Shown here: one piece after another, positions 1 to 7,583 of the stretch
How the letters are laid out: each line of letters starts with the position of its first letter
Numbering within the stretch: position 1 is the stretch's first letter
Source: Maricaulis maris_C
GTDB lineage: Bacteria > Pseudomonadota > Alphaproteobacteria > Caulobacterales > Maricaulaceae
Reading direction: 5' to 3'
Assembly (NCBI RefSeq): GCF_049116555.1
Contig: NZ_JAGDYT010000001.1
Span: 744,001-808,000 of the forward strand
DNA: 64,000 nt
Translations under genes and position numbers: made by a program
Notes under the pieces: model-generated
Databases searched by the model: none
What the model was told of the DNA's origin: nothing
What the model saw: the letters and a program-made list of their open reading frames with translations, nothing else

Positions 1-115
1 GCATGCCGAAGAGCTGGGCGCTGACGCGATCGTGACACTGCGACTCACGACCTCATCGGTCATGGAAGGCGCGGCGGAAATCCTCGCTTATGGAACGGCT
101 GTCAAACTGAAATGA
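1..115 (+). CDS. C-terminal end of a YbjQ/UPF0145-type protein (truncated by window edge)
   Basis: The reading frame entering at base 2 encodes 37 residues and stops at 113-115. It contains ELGADAIV, then TTSSVMEGAAEILAYGTAV, which matches the conserved C-terminal part of the YbjQ/UPF0145 family, small proteins that assemble as pentamers and have been proposed to bind metal. The function in the cell is not established. Its stop overlaps the next gene's start (ATGA at 112-115), so it is probably translationally coupled to signal peptidase. The 5' part lies outside the window. Confidence 0.75.
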   Translation, partial: HAEELGADAIVTLRLTTSSVMEGAAEILAYGTAVKLK

Positions 116-876
116 GTCCCTTGATGAAGCGTCTTGCTGGCCGTGCGGCCGACGAAATCCTGGAAACCGGCCGGTTCATTGCCGGTGTTGTTGCTGTCTG
201 GCTTGGTCTGGTGACCTTTGGCTTTGCGGCTTTCCACATTCCGTCCGAGAGCATGCAGCCCTCGCTGGAAGTCGGCGACCGGGTTCTGGTGTCGAAATGG
301 GCCTATGGCTATTCGGTCCATTCGCTGCCGCTCGGGCTGGGTTATGTTCTGCCTGACAGCTGGAATGGCCGACTTGCCTGGTCGCAGCCGCGGCGCGGGG
401 ATGTTGTCGTGTTCCGCGACGAGAACCAGTCGCCAGCGCGTAATCTGATCAAGCGGGTCGTCGGCATTGAAGGCGATGTGATCGAAGTGCGCGAAGGCCG
501 TCTCTATATCAATGGCGAGGTCGCGCCTCGCATGCTGGAAGATGTGCGCACCTATCGCGAGGATCGGTCCAGCACGGCGGTCACCGTCAGCCATTACACG
601 GAAATCCTGCCGGGCGATCGTGAGCACCCGATCTATGAGCGCGGCGATAATTACGACCTCGATGATTTCGGGCCGGTCACTGTACGTCCGGGCACTGTCT
701 TCGCCATGGGTGACAATCGCGACGCGTCGCGTGACAGCCGTGCGTCGGGCGGGCCGGGCTTCGTGCCGCTGGAAAATGTTGTCGGCCGGGCCGAGACGGT
801 TCTCTTCACCCTCGAGCGTTGCCGCCGCGAGCAGGGCCTGCATTGCCCGACCGGCCGGGTCTGGCGCGGGCTGTAG
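112..876 (+). CDS. lepB: Signal peptidase I
   Basis: Membrane-anchored serine/lysine peptidase that removes signal peptides from exported proteins (254 aa). One N-terminal membrane segment (about residues 22-41) is followed by the catalytic serine motif SESM (nucleophile Ser47), the lysine motif in NLIKRVVG (general base Lys114) and the box E motif GDNRDASRDSR at 200-210. The order and spacing are those of S26A peptidases. The catalytic domain faces the periplasm. The start overlaps the upstream gene by 4 nt; an alternative ATG at 124 is possible. No second lepB-like gene is visible in the window. Confidence 0.95.
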   Translation: MSPLMKRLAGRAADEILETGRFIAGVVAVWLGLVTFGFAAFHIPSESMQPSLEVGDRVLVSKWAYGYSVHSLPLGLGYVLPDSWNGRLAWSQPRRGDVVVFRDENQSPARNLIKRVVGIEGDVIEVREGRLYINGEVAPRMLEDVRTYREDRSSTAVTVSHYTEILPGDREHPIYERGDNYDLDDFGPVTVRPGTVFAMGDNRDASRDSRASGGPGFVPLENVVGRAETVLFTLERCRREQGLHCPTGRVWRGL

Positions 877-887
877 CACCGCTCTAG

Positions 888-919
888 TCTCTCCCCGACA
901 CAACAAGATCGGGGAGAGA
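888..919 (+). promoter_or_regulatory. Perfect 11-bp hairpin overlapping the ribosome-binding site of the SDR gene
   Basis: Bases 888-898 (TCTCTCCCCGA) and 909-919 (TCGGGGAGAGA) are perfectly complementary, separated by a 10-nt loop. The right arm contains the only good Shine-Dalgarno-like sequence (GGGGAGAGA) before the ATG at 925. In RNA the stem would hide that site. No U-tract follows the stem, so a normal terminator is less likely than translational control. Regulation is inferred. Confidence 0.5.
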
Positions 920-924
920 GCCGC

Positions 925-1797
925 ATGAGCCTCAAGGGAAAAACCATATTCATCACCGGCGCGTCTCGCGGTATCGGTCTCGCGATCGGTGAGCGCTGTG
1001 CCCGCGACGGGGCCAATATCATCATCGCGGCCAAGTCGGACACGGTGGATCCGCGCCTGGAAGGCACGATCCACACAGCCGCCGCGGCGATCGAGGCGGC
1101 GGGCGGCCAGGCGCTGGCCGTCAAGTGTGACATCCGTGACGAGGCCCAGGTTGAAGCCGCGGTCGAGGCCGGGGTCGAGCGCTTTGGCGGTATCGACGCT
1201 GTCATCAACAATGCCTCCGCCATCTACCCGCGGCCGACGGCCGATGTGCCGATGAAGCGCTATGACCTGATGCACCAGGTCAATGGTCGCGGCACTTTCC
1301 TGACCACGCAGAAATGCCTGCCGCATCTGATGAAGGCGGAAAACCCGCACATCATCGCCCTGGCCCCGCCGCTCGACATGCGCGGCATGTGGTTCGGTCC
1401 GCACGTCGCCTATACCTCGGCGAAATATCAGATGAGCCTGTGCATCCTGGGCTGGGGCGAGGAATTCAAGGGCAAGATCGGCGCCAATGCGATCTGGCCG
1501 CGGACCGCTGTCGCCACGGCGGCGATCTCCAACGTCCTGGCCGGCGAAGAGGCGATGAAGAGCTGCCGCAAGCCGGAGATCCTGGCGGACACCGCCTATG
1601 CCGTCCTCAACAAGCCGGCGGCCGAGTTCACCGGGAATTTCATCATCGATGACAGCTTCCTGTGGGATGAGGGTGAGCGCGATCTCGACAAGTATTCCTA
1701 CGACCCGTCGATCGAGCTCCTGCCCGACTTTTTCGTGCCGGAAGAACCCGCCGCGCCTCCCGGCGTGAAGATCATGCAGATCCCTGCGGCACACTGA
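925..1797 (+). CDS. SDR-family oxidoreductase, HSDL2-like
   Basis: Short-chain dehydrogenase/reductase of 290 aa with the Rossmann cofactor motif TGASRGIG (11-18), NNAS (95-98) and the catalytic YTSAK (Tyr163, Lys167). The overall pattern, including the C-terminal GNFIIDDSFLWDEG region, resembles HSDL2 (hydroxysteroid dehydrogenase-like 2) and its bacterial relatives. The segment that reads as S-P-P-L in relatives as I recall them is A-P-P-L here (Ala147), so the catalytic serine may be absent or supplied elsewhere. The substrate cannot be predicted. It stands alone behind lepB, with its ribosome site inside a hairpin. Confidence 0.85.
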   Translation: MSLKGKTIFITGASRGIGLAIGERCARDGANIIIAAKSDTVDPRLEGTIHTAAAAIEAAGGQALAVKCDIRDEAQVEAAVEAGVERFGGIDAVINNASAIYPRPTADVPMKRYDLMHQVNGRGTFLTTQKCLPHLMKAENPHIIALAPPLDMRGMWFGPHVAYTSAKYQMSLCILGWGEEFKGKIGANAIWPRTAVATAAISNVLAGEEAMKSCRKPEILADTAYAVLNKPAAEFTGNFIIDDSFLWDEGERDLDKYSYDPSIELLPDFFVPEEPAAPPGVKIMQIPAAH

Positions 1798-1888
1798 TCG
1801 GCCTGGCGGCAATCTCCCGGTCGATGCGCGACGCGCATGGCAGGCCGGGTGATTGCCGTATGGCGGGATTTGTCGGAAAGTCCTTCCG

Positions 1889-3052
1889 ATGACCGACACC
1901 TTCCTGACCATGGCCTACGCGATCGCGGCCGGATCCATCGGATTCGCGCTTGCGATGGCGGTGACCCATCGGGGTCAGCGGCGTGACCGGACCGTGTTTT
2001 TCTGCATGGCCCTGCTCGCGCTTCTGGCCCATGTGCTCGGTCAGCTCCTCGTCGTGTCGGATGCCTATCGGCTCGCGCCGCACCTGGTGGGCGCTGAATT
2101 CGTCTTCAAGATGTTGCTGGGCCCATCCGTCTACTTTTTTGCCCGCGCCCTTGTCTCGACCGAGAAACCGGGCTTTGGCGGGCGTGACTGGATGGTGCTG
2201 CTCGGCCCGGTCCTGGCCATTCTCGTCACCGTGCCCTTTGCAAGTCTCAGTGCGGAAGAGAAGCTCGCACTGGTGGATCCGGCCACCCGCAATCCGGACC
2301 ATTTCCGGATTGCCGTTTTTACCTGCACCGCGTCGCTTGTCCTGTTTCTTTCCGTTACCGCGGCCTACCTCGTGACGGCGCTCAGACTGCAGATGCGGCA
2401 CAGGCAGCGCATGATGGAGCAGTTTGCCAATATCGAACGCCGGTCGCTGGACTGGCTGCGCATGATCCTTCTGGTTTTTGCCGGTGCCTGGCTGTTTTTC
2501 GCGATAAAGCAGGTCTTGTGGCTGACCGGTACATCCTTCCCGGTCTTCAACATTCTGCTGGCCTTCACGGAAGCTCTGGCGATCGCCGCCTTCGGCTTTC
2601 TGGGCGTTCGGCAGCCTGACCTTCCGTCCCGGGCAGAGCCCAGGGCTGAGGTGGCGGCCCGGCGTCCGATCCTGACGGACCAGCGCATGAGCCGGACCGC
2701 GGCGAAGCTGAAACAGGCTCTGCAGACGGACCAACTCTATGCCGACAGCACGTTGTCGCTGCGTACGCTCTCCGACATTACCGGGGTCACCAAGAACCAT
2801 ATTTCCGAGACGCTTTCCCAGCATCTGGGCATCAATTTCTTCGACTTTGTGAACCTGCACCGGGCCGATGAGGCCAAGCGACTATTGAGCGAGACCGAAC
2901 GCAACACGCTGGAGATAGCCCTGGAGGTCGGGTTCAATTCGCGTTCGACATTCAATGCGGCGTTCAAGAAGCATGTCGGCGCTCCGCCGAGCCAGTATCG
3001 CGCAGAGGCGCGCAGTGCGCGCTCGAAGGGCCTGGAAAACGCCGCGCATTGA
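1889..3052 (+). CDS. AraC-family transcriptional regulator with membrane-spanning N-terminus
   Basis: A 387-aa protein whose first half is hydrophobic, with about six or seven predicted membrane helices (for example around AYAIAAGSIGFALAMAV and FFCMALLALLAHVLGQLLVV). The last ~100 residues form a double helix-turn-helix AraC domain: LRTLSDITGVTKNHISETLS, then ALEVGFNSRSTFNAAFKKHVG and the PSQYR end motif. This layout suggests a membrane-tethered sensor-regulator, though ligand and targets are unknown. An in-frame ATG at 1853 would add 12 residues. The ATG at 1889 is preferred because the extension is not hydrophobic and carries no family signature. Confidence 0.85.
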   Translation: MTDTFLTMAYAIAAGSIGFALAMAVTHRGQRRDRTVFFCMALLALLAHVLGQLLVVSDAYRLAPHLVGAEFVFKMLLGPSVYFFARALVSTEKPGFGGRDWMVLLGPVLAILVTVPFASLSAEEKLALVDPATRNPDHFRIAVFTCTASLVLFLSVTAAYLVTALRLQMRHRQRMMEQFANIERRSLDWLRMILLVFAGAWLFFAIKQVLWLTGTSFPVFNILLAFTEALAIAAFGFLGVRQPDLPSRAEPRAEVAARRPILTDQRMSRTAAKLKQALQTDQLYADSTLSLRTLSDITGVTKNHISETLSQHLGINFFDFVNLHRADEAKRLLSETERNTLEIALEVGFNSRSTFNAAFKKHVGAPPSQYRAEARSARSKGLENAAH

Positions 3053-3174
3053 TGCCGCGCGATGTCCGAATGGCCCCATTCGGACGACAGACAGGCTGAT
3101 TTTCCCCCAAAACCGGGACGCGGGTGTTCACCACCTGCCTGGATCAACGTTTAACCGACGGGGGCGCTCACGCC

Positions 3175-3894
3175 ATGTCTGCATCACAACACTCCGAACA
3201 CTCCGTTCGCCGCATGGCTCGGTTGGCCGGATTATCCTATCTCTGCTACAGCCTCGCCGGGGTGTACATCACCTTCGGCCCAATCCCCGGGCTCAGTACG
3301 TTACTGAGTGGCGAAGCGCCGCCGGCGGGGGACGAATTCCTGTTCCGGACCGGATTTCTGGCTGAAATGGTGATGTATACCTTCGTCGTCGTGTCGGCGG
3401 CGGCCATGTATGCCGTCCTCAAGCCGGTCAGCCAGGGGACGGCCCTGGTCGGCGCGTTCTGCCGGCTGATCGAAGGCGCCATGGGCGCGACCTTCATCGT
3501 CTTCAAATACGCGGCCTTTGCAGCCGTCATGAACCCCGATCTGAGCCCCGGATTTTCCGGTGAGGAGCGGTCAGCGCTCGTGACGCTCCTGCGCGATGTG
3601 TACGGGTCGACGATCTACTTCCTCCTGATCCCGATGGCCGTTGGTGGCGTTCTCTACTTCGCCCTGTTCTTCCGGGCGCGCTTCATCCCGCGATGGCTGG
3701 CAGTCTGGGGCATGGTCACCTATCTGGTGATCGGAACGCTCGCCGGCGTGATCGTCCTGTTCCCGTCCGTGCGGGAGCACGTCATGCTGTTCTTCATCCC
3801 GGGCAGTCTGTTTGAATGGGTTGCCGCGTTCTGGTTGCTGTTCGCAGGGATCAATACCAAATACTGGTTCGGCCGGTCCAAGACGGCCGCCTAG
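3175..3894 (+). CDS. DUF4386 family membrane protein
   Basis: A 239-aa integral membrane protein with about six hydrophobic segments (for example LAGLSYLCYSLAGVYITF and VWGMVTYLVIGTLAGVIVLF) and the DUF4386 features RMARLAGLSYL near the start and FIPRWLAVWG in the middle. The function of the family is unknown. The ATG at 3175 follows a purine-rich GGGGGCG stretch and starts just before the conserved region. An upstream ATG at 3124 would add 17 residues without family support. It follows the AraC regulator by 122 bp in the same direction, so regulation by that protein is conceivable but unproven. Confidence 0.8.
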   Translation: MSASQHSEHSVRRMARLAGLSYLCYSLAGVYITFGPIPGLSTLLSGEAPPAGDEFLFRTGFLAEMVMYTFVVVSAAAMYAVLKPVSQGTALVGAFCRLIEGAMGATFIVFKYAAFAAVMNPDLSPGFSGEERSALVTLLRDVYGSTIYFLLIPMAVGGVLYFALFFRARFIPRWLAVWGMVTYLVIGTLAGVIVLFPSVREHVMLFFIPGSLFEWVAAFWLLFAGINTKYWFGRSKTAA

Positions 3895-4015
3895 ATCGCC
3901 GCTGATCCGGCAAGCCGACGGTCCTGTCATGTCGGTGAACCGCGGCCGCACGTCGCCGCTTCACCGGCCTGCCAGGGCCTTCCGGTCTGGAAAACAGGGC
4001 ACGCAAACCTCCAAT

Positions 4016-4045
4016 CACAGGGTGTGATTGCCGTCACACCCTGTG
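4016..4045. promoter_or_regulatory. Perfect 12-bp inverted repeat, candidate operator or hairpin
   Basis: CACAGGGTGTGA (4016-4027) and TCACACCCTGTG (4034-4045) are exact reverse complements around a 6-base spacer. No T-run follows on either strand, so this is not a standard intrinsic terminator. It lies 120 bp after the DUF4386 gene and about 90 bp before the small membrane ORF at 4136, a position suited to an operator. The protein that would bind is unknown. Confidence 0.45.
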
Positions 4046-4135
4046 TAAGTTCTTGTCAGCACTCACAACTTAGGCGTTGGCTGAATCTGATTCACCACTA
4101 TTTTCATTCCTGTCAGACCAGACAATGAGGGCGGG

Positions 4136-4246
4136 ATGATGCGGACGCGATCAGGCAGCGGGTGGATCAGCGTGGTGGTGATAGCCGGCGTCGCCATCGG
4201 CTTTGCGCTGGCTTGGATCCAGGGCGGGTCTTCCTATAATTTCTGA
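4136..4246 (+). CDS. Small single-pass membrane protein (36 aa), unrecognised
   Basis: A short ORF starting at tandem ATG codons (4136 and 4139), preceded at good spacing by a GAGGGCGGG ribosome-binding site. It encodes a basic N-terminus (MMRTRSGSGW), one hydrophobic helix of about 18 residues (ISVVVIAGVAIGFALAW) and a short polar tail. The amphitopic layout and strong ribosome site favour a real small protein. It sits 84 bp upstream of the HDAC-like gene on the same strand. I recognise no family. Confidence 0.55.
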   Translation: MMRTRSGSGWISVVVIAGVAIGFALAWIQGGSSYNF

Positions 4247-4330
4247 GCCGGCCAGGTCGGTTCGGTACGTTGGTCCGCCGGCCCCGGTCGGGACTGGAAA
4301 GCGCATCGCAATCACCGCAAGGTAGGCGCT

Positions 4331-5266
4331 ATGAAAACCACGATCTTCGACAGCCCCGCCAGCCGCCTTCATGCCGTTCCCGCCGGGCATCCCGAGCATG
4401 CCGGTCGCTATGAGGCGGCGCGCGCAGCGCTGATTGCGCTGCCTGGATGCGACTGGATGGACAATTCCGGCCCGGCCGGAATGCCTGATCTGGCACGCTT
4501 CCACTCTGCCGCCCATGTCGACCGGGTCCTCAGTGCCAGCGCCGAGGCCGATCCCGGCGAGTGGGTGGCCCTGGATCCCGATACGCTGGTCTGTGATCGC
4601 TCTGCGGCGGCGGCCCTTGGTGCCGCTGGGGCGGCGGTTGCAGCCGTTGACGCGGTCATGGCGGAGCAGGGCGGTGCCGGCTTCGTCCTGGCCCGACCAC
4701 CCGGGCATCATGCCGAACCCGATCGGGCGATGGGGTTTTGCCTTTTCAACACGATCGCCATCGCCGCCACGCATGCGCTGGAGGTGCATGACCTTGAGTC
4801 CGTGGCCATCATCGACATCGATGTGCATCACGGCAATGGCACGCAATGCCTGGCCGAGCGCGACCCGCGGGTTTTCTTTGCCTCCCTGCACCAGGCCCCC
4901 CTGTATCCGGGGACCGGAGCGGAGAGCGAAACCGGTCTGGGCGGCAATGTACTGAATATGCCGATGCCGACGGATACCACCGGCGCGCAATGGCGGGCCC
5001 GCTTCGAAACCCAGCTCATGCCGGCGCTCCAGCGGGTGCGTCCGGAACTGGTCCTGGTCTCGGCCGGATTCGACGCCCATGCGGATGATCCGGTCGGCGG
5101 TTGGGGCCTGCGCAGCAATGACTATGCGTGGGCTGCGCGGCAATTGGCTGGGATTGCTCGCGATTTTGCCCATTCCCGGCTTGTTTCCGTGCTGGAGGGT
5201 GGCTACGACTGTCCGGCCCTGGGGCGATCGGCGGCGGCTTATGTCGGCGCGCTGTCCGAGGCGTGA
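4331..5266 (+). CDS. Histone deacetylase-superfamily amidohydrolase
   Basis: Zinc-dependent deacetylase of the HDAC/AcuC/acetylpolyamine amidohydrolase superfamily (311 aa). It has RPPGHHA (122-128, catalytic His pair), DVHHGNGTQ (164-172, zinc ligands Asp164 and His166), AGFDAH (245-250, third ligand Asp248) and LEGGYD (288-293, transition-state Tyr). Bacterial members remove acetyl groups from small amines or acetyl-lysine; the substrate here is unknown. The start has an AGGT ribosome site. The neighbour downstream is a histidine phosphatase, not an acetoin gene, so an acuC name is not justified. Confidence 0.88.
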   Translation: MKTTIFDSPASRLHAVPAGHPEHAGRYEAARAALIALPGCDWMDNSGPAGMPDLARFHSAAHVDRVLSASAEADPGEWVALDPDTLVCDRSAAAALGAAGAAVAAVDAVMAEQGGAGFVLARPPGHHAEPDRAMGFCLFNTIAIAATHALEVHDLESVAIIDIDVHHGNGTQCLAERDPRVFFASLHQAPLYPGTGAESETGLGGNVLNMPMPTDTTGAQWRARFETQLMPALQRVRPELVLVSAGFDAHADDPVGGWGLRSNDYAWAARQLAGIARDFAHSRLVSVLEGGYDCPALGRSAAAYVGALSEA

Positions 5267-5339
5267 ACCCTTTTCTGCCAGGCTGCGTCGGGGCGCACCG
5301 GCTTGAGGCCTTTTGCCCCGCGCGCGACCGTGACACTGC

Positions 5340-5939
5340 ATGACCGATATCACTCCCGCCACGCCCAAGCGGCCCGGCTCGATTACCATTGCCCGACACG
5401 GCCAGCCCCTCGCGAATCGCGAGGCGATGATGGATTGGCGCGGCTATGAGGACTGGTGGGACAATATCTATCAGCCGGCACCGCTGGTTGAAGGACAGCT
5501 CGCGCCAGAGCCGCTGAAGGCCCAGGCCGTCGAAGCCCGCACCATCTTCGCCTCCACCCTTCGCCGGGCCATCGAGACCGCCCAGGCTGTCGCGCCGGGA
5601 CGTGACCTGGTGATCGAGCAGGATTTCGTCGAAGCCGAACTGCCCCCGCCACCCTGGCCGGGTCGCTTCATGGCGAAGACCTGGGGCGTGTTTGCCCGCT
5701 GCACCTGGTGGCTGGGCCAGTCTCGTGGCCGGGAGAGCCGCGTCGAGGCCGATGCGCGAGCCGGTCGAGCCGTCGAACGTCTGATCGAGGCGGCCGGAAA
5801 CGGCCCGGTCGTGTGCTGCGCCCATGGCTGGTTCAACCGCATGATGCGTCCGCATCTCAAGGCCTCCGGCTGGGTCTGTGTTCGCGATGGTGGCGACAGC
5901 TACTGGTCCTGGCGTCGCTATGAGTATCGCGGCAACTGA
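5340..5939 (+). CDS. Histidine phosphatase family protein (phosphoglycerate mutase-like)
   Basis: A 199-aa protein of the histidine phosphatase clan. The phosphate-pocket motif is ARHGQ (Arg19, His20 phospho-acceptor), a second arginine lies in STLRRAIETA (about residue 75), and the second histidine is in CCAHGW (His162). These residues support phosphotransfer or phosphatase activity, but substrates in this family vary from sugar phosphates to proteins. The tryptophan-rich stretch DWRGYEDWWDN after the motif is distinctive. It starts 73 bp after the HDAC-like gene and probably shares its transcript. Confidence 0.8.
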   Translation: MTDITPATPKRPGSITIARHGQPLANREAMMDWRGYEDWWDNIYQPAPLVEGQLAPEPLKAQAVEARTIFASTLRRAIETAQAVAPGRDLVIEQDFVEAELPPPPWPGRFMAKTWGVFARCTWWLGQSRGRESRVEADARAGRAVERLIEAAGNGPVVCCAHGWFNRMMRPHLKASGWVCVRDGGDSYWSWRRYEYRGN

Positions 5940-6031
5940 CGGTCGTCTGACTGAACGGGCGATTGCCGCGCCGGACCGGGCTTTCTATGGTGATCGCGAA
6001 TATCGACCCCGAGCCATGACGGAGAGACAGG

Positions 6032-6280
6032 ATGGCGTCCGAGCCGCATGCCGACATTGCGACCCTGAGCTTTGAAAAAGCGCTCGCCGAGCTGGAAGGC
6101 ATCGTCCGCCAGCTTGAATCCGGAGAGGTCGAGCTCGAACGTTCGATCGAGATCTATGAGCGCGGCGCAGCCCTGCGTGCGCATTGCGACAGCAAGCTGC
6201 AGGCTGCCGAGCTGAAGGTCGAGAAGATCGTCCGCGGCGAAGACGGTCAGCCGGCAACCGAACCGGCCGGGCTCGACTAG
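6032..6280 (+). CDS. xseB: Exodeoxyribonuclease VII small subunit
   Basis: An 82-aa protein with the family pattern FEKALAELEGIVRQLESGEV, then LERSIEIYERGAALRAHCDSKL. XseB forms helical coiled-coil arms and partners with XseA to degrade single-stranded DNA into oligonucleotides. The length is typical. The large-subunit gene is not in the window. The gene is followed after only 2 bp by the CsaA-like gene and then by ispA and dxs. The xseB-ispA-dxs linkage is common in proteobacteria, which supports the call. Confidence 0.93.
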   Translation: MASEPHADIATLSFEKALAELEGIVRQLESGEVELERSIEIYERGAALRAHCDSKLQAAELKVEKIVRGEDGQPATEPAGLD

Positions 6281-6282
6281 GC

Positions 6283-6636
6283 ATGGCGGACAACGCGCCC
6301 GGACTGGCCTCCATCGAGGATTTCCTCAAGCTGGATATCCGGATCGGCACGGTCGTGCGGGCCGAACCCTTTCCGCAAGCCCGCAAGCCGGCCATCCGTC
6401 TGTGGATCGATTTCGGGGCCGAGCTGGGTGAGAAGACCTCCTCGGCCCAGATCACCGCGCATTATGAGCCGGACGCGCTGGTCGGACGGCAGGTCCTGGC
6501 GGTGGTGAATTTTCCGCCGCGCCAGATTGGTCCGATGCGCTCGGAAGTGCTGACACTCGGCGTTTCTGATGGCACAGGAGAGATCGTGCTCATGGCGCCG
6601 GACCAGTCCGTGCCCGATGGCGCACGATTGCACTAG
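6283..6636 (+). CDS. csaA: tRNA-binding domain protein, CsaA-like
   Basis: A 117-aa single OB-fold protein. FLKLDIRIGTVVRAEPFPQARKP near the start, KTSSAQITAHY in the middle and PRQIGPMRSEVLTLG near the end match the CsaA / tRNA-binding (EMAP-like) domain. CsaA has been described as an export chaperone and as a tRNA-binding protein; the cellular role is unsettled. The ATG at 6283 lies 2 bp after the xseB stop, giving the usual family length; longer upstream starts would overlap xseB. It is inserted within an otherwise common xseB-ispA pair. Confidence 0.88.
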   Translation: MADNAPGLASIEDFLKLDIRIGTVVRAEPFPQARKPAIRLWIDFGAELGEKTSSAQITAHYEPDALVGRQVLAVVNFPPRQIGPMRSEVLTLGVSDGTGEIVLMAPDQSVPDGARLH

Positions 6637-6695
6637 ACGAACAGGCTCGGCGCCCGGCATCACCCGGTCGCAAGCGGAGTGGAGCAGGCAGGTCG

Positions 6696-7583
6696 ATGGA
6701 CAATTTCGAACAGCGACTCAATGAGCATGCCGACCGCGTTACGGTCGCGCTCGATGCGCTGCTGCCTCGCGCCGAGGGCCCCGAAGCCCATCTCAATTCT
6801 GCCATGCGTTATGCCGCGCTCGGTCCGGGGAAGCGTCTGCGTCCCTTTCTGGTGATCGAGGCGGGGCATCTCATCCATGCCGAGGAGCGCGGCATTCTGC
6901 GCGCCGCGTGCGCGCTGGAATGCATTCACGCCTATTCGCTCATCCATGATGATCTGCCCTGCATGGATGATGATGACATGCGCCGCGGTCGTCCCACCGT
7001 GCACAAGGCCTATGATGAGGCCACCGCCGTACTCGCCGGTGACGGACTGCAATCGATCGCGTTCGAGATTCTCGCCCACCCGGACACCCATCAGCGCGGC
7101 GGGGTGCGCGCGCGCCTGGTCGAACGCCTGTCCCGGGCCTCCGGGCCCTATGGCATGGTCGGCGGGCAGATGATCGATATTCGGGCCGAGACCGAGCAGT
7201 TTGACATTTCCGTGGTCACCCGCATGCACCGGATGAAGACGGGCGCGCTGATTTCCTACGCGGTCGAGAGCGCCACCATCCTCAAGGATGTCGAGGAGAG
7301 TGTGCGCCGGGCGCTTGAAGGGTTTGCCCATGATCTCGGCTTGGCCTATCAGATAACCGATGATCTCCTGGATGCCACGGGCGATGCGGGCGAAGCGGGC
7401 AAGGCGGTCGGCAAGGATGCCGGTCAAGGAAAAGCCACCTTCGTCACCATTCTGGGAGTGGAAGGCGCGCGCGACCGTTCGCGGCACTTGGCCGCACAGG
7501 CCAAGGAACACCTTGAACCTTTTGGTGCGCGAGCAGATGTTTTGAGAGAGGCCGTGGATTTCATCCTCGCGCGGCGCTCGTGA
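6696..7583 (+). CDS. ispA: Polyprenyl (farnesyl/geranylgeranyl) diphosphate synthase
   Basis: A 295-aa trans-isoprenyl diphosphate synthase that condenses IPP with allylic diphosphates in the cytoplasm. The first Asp-rich motif DDLPCMD is at 85-91 and the second, DDLLDATGD, at 222-230, with GPGKRLRP (43-50) for diphosphate binding. Residues Tyr80 and Ser81 before the first motif and the two-residue insertion inside it resemble short-chain FPP synthase of the E. coli IspA type, though GGPP formation cannot be excluded. The stop overlaps the dxs start codon. Confidence 0.93.
   Translation: MDNFEQRLNEHADRVTVALDALLPRAEGPEAHLNSAMRYAALGPGKRLRPFLVIEAGHLIHAEERGILRAACALECIHAYSLIHDDLPCMDDDDMRRGRPTVHKAYDEATAVLAGDGLQSIAFEILAHPDTHQRGGVRARLVERLSRASGPYGMVGGQMIDIRAETEQFDISVVTRMHRMKTGALISYAVESATILKDVEESVRRALEGFAHDLGLAYQITDDLLDATGDAGEAGKAVGKDAGQGKATFVTILGVEGARDRSRHLAAQAKEHLEPFGARADVLREAVDFILARRS

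Noticed and set aside
4331..5266. Naming the HDAC-like gene acuC
   Set aside because: No acetoin-utilisation neighbours exist and superfamily motifs alone do not fix the substrate.
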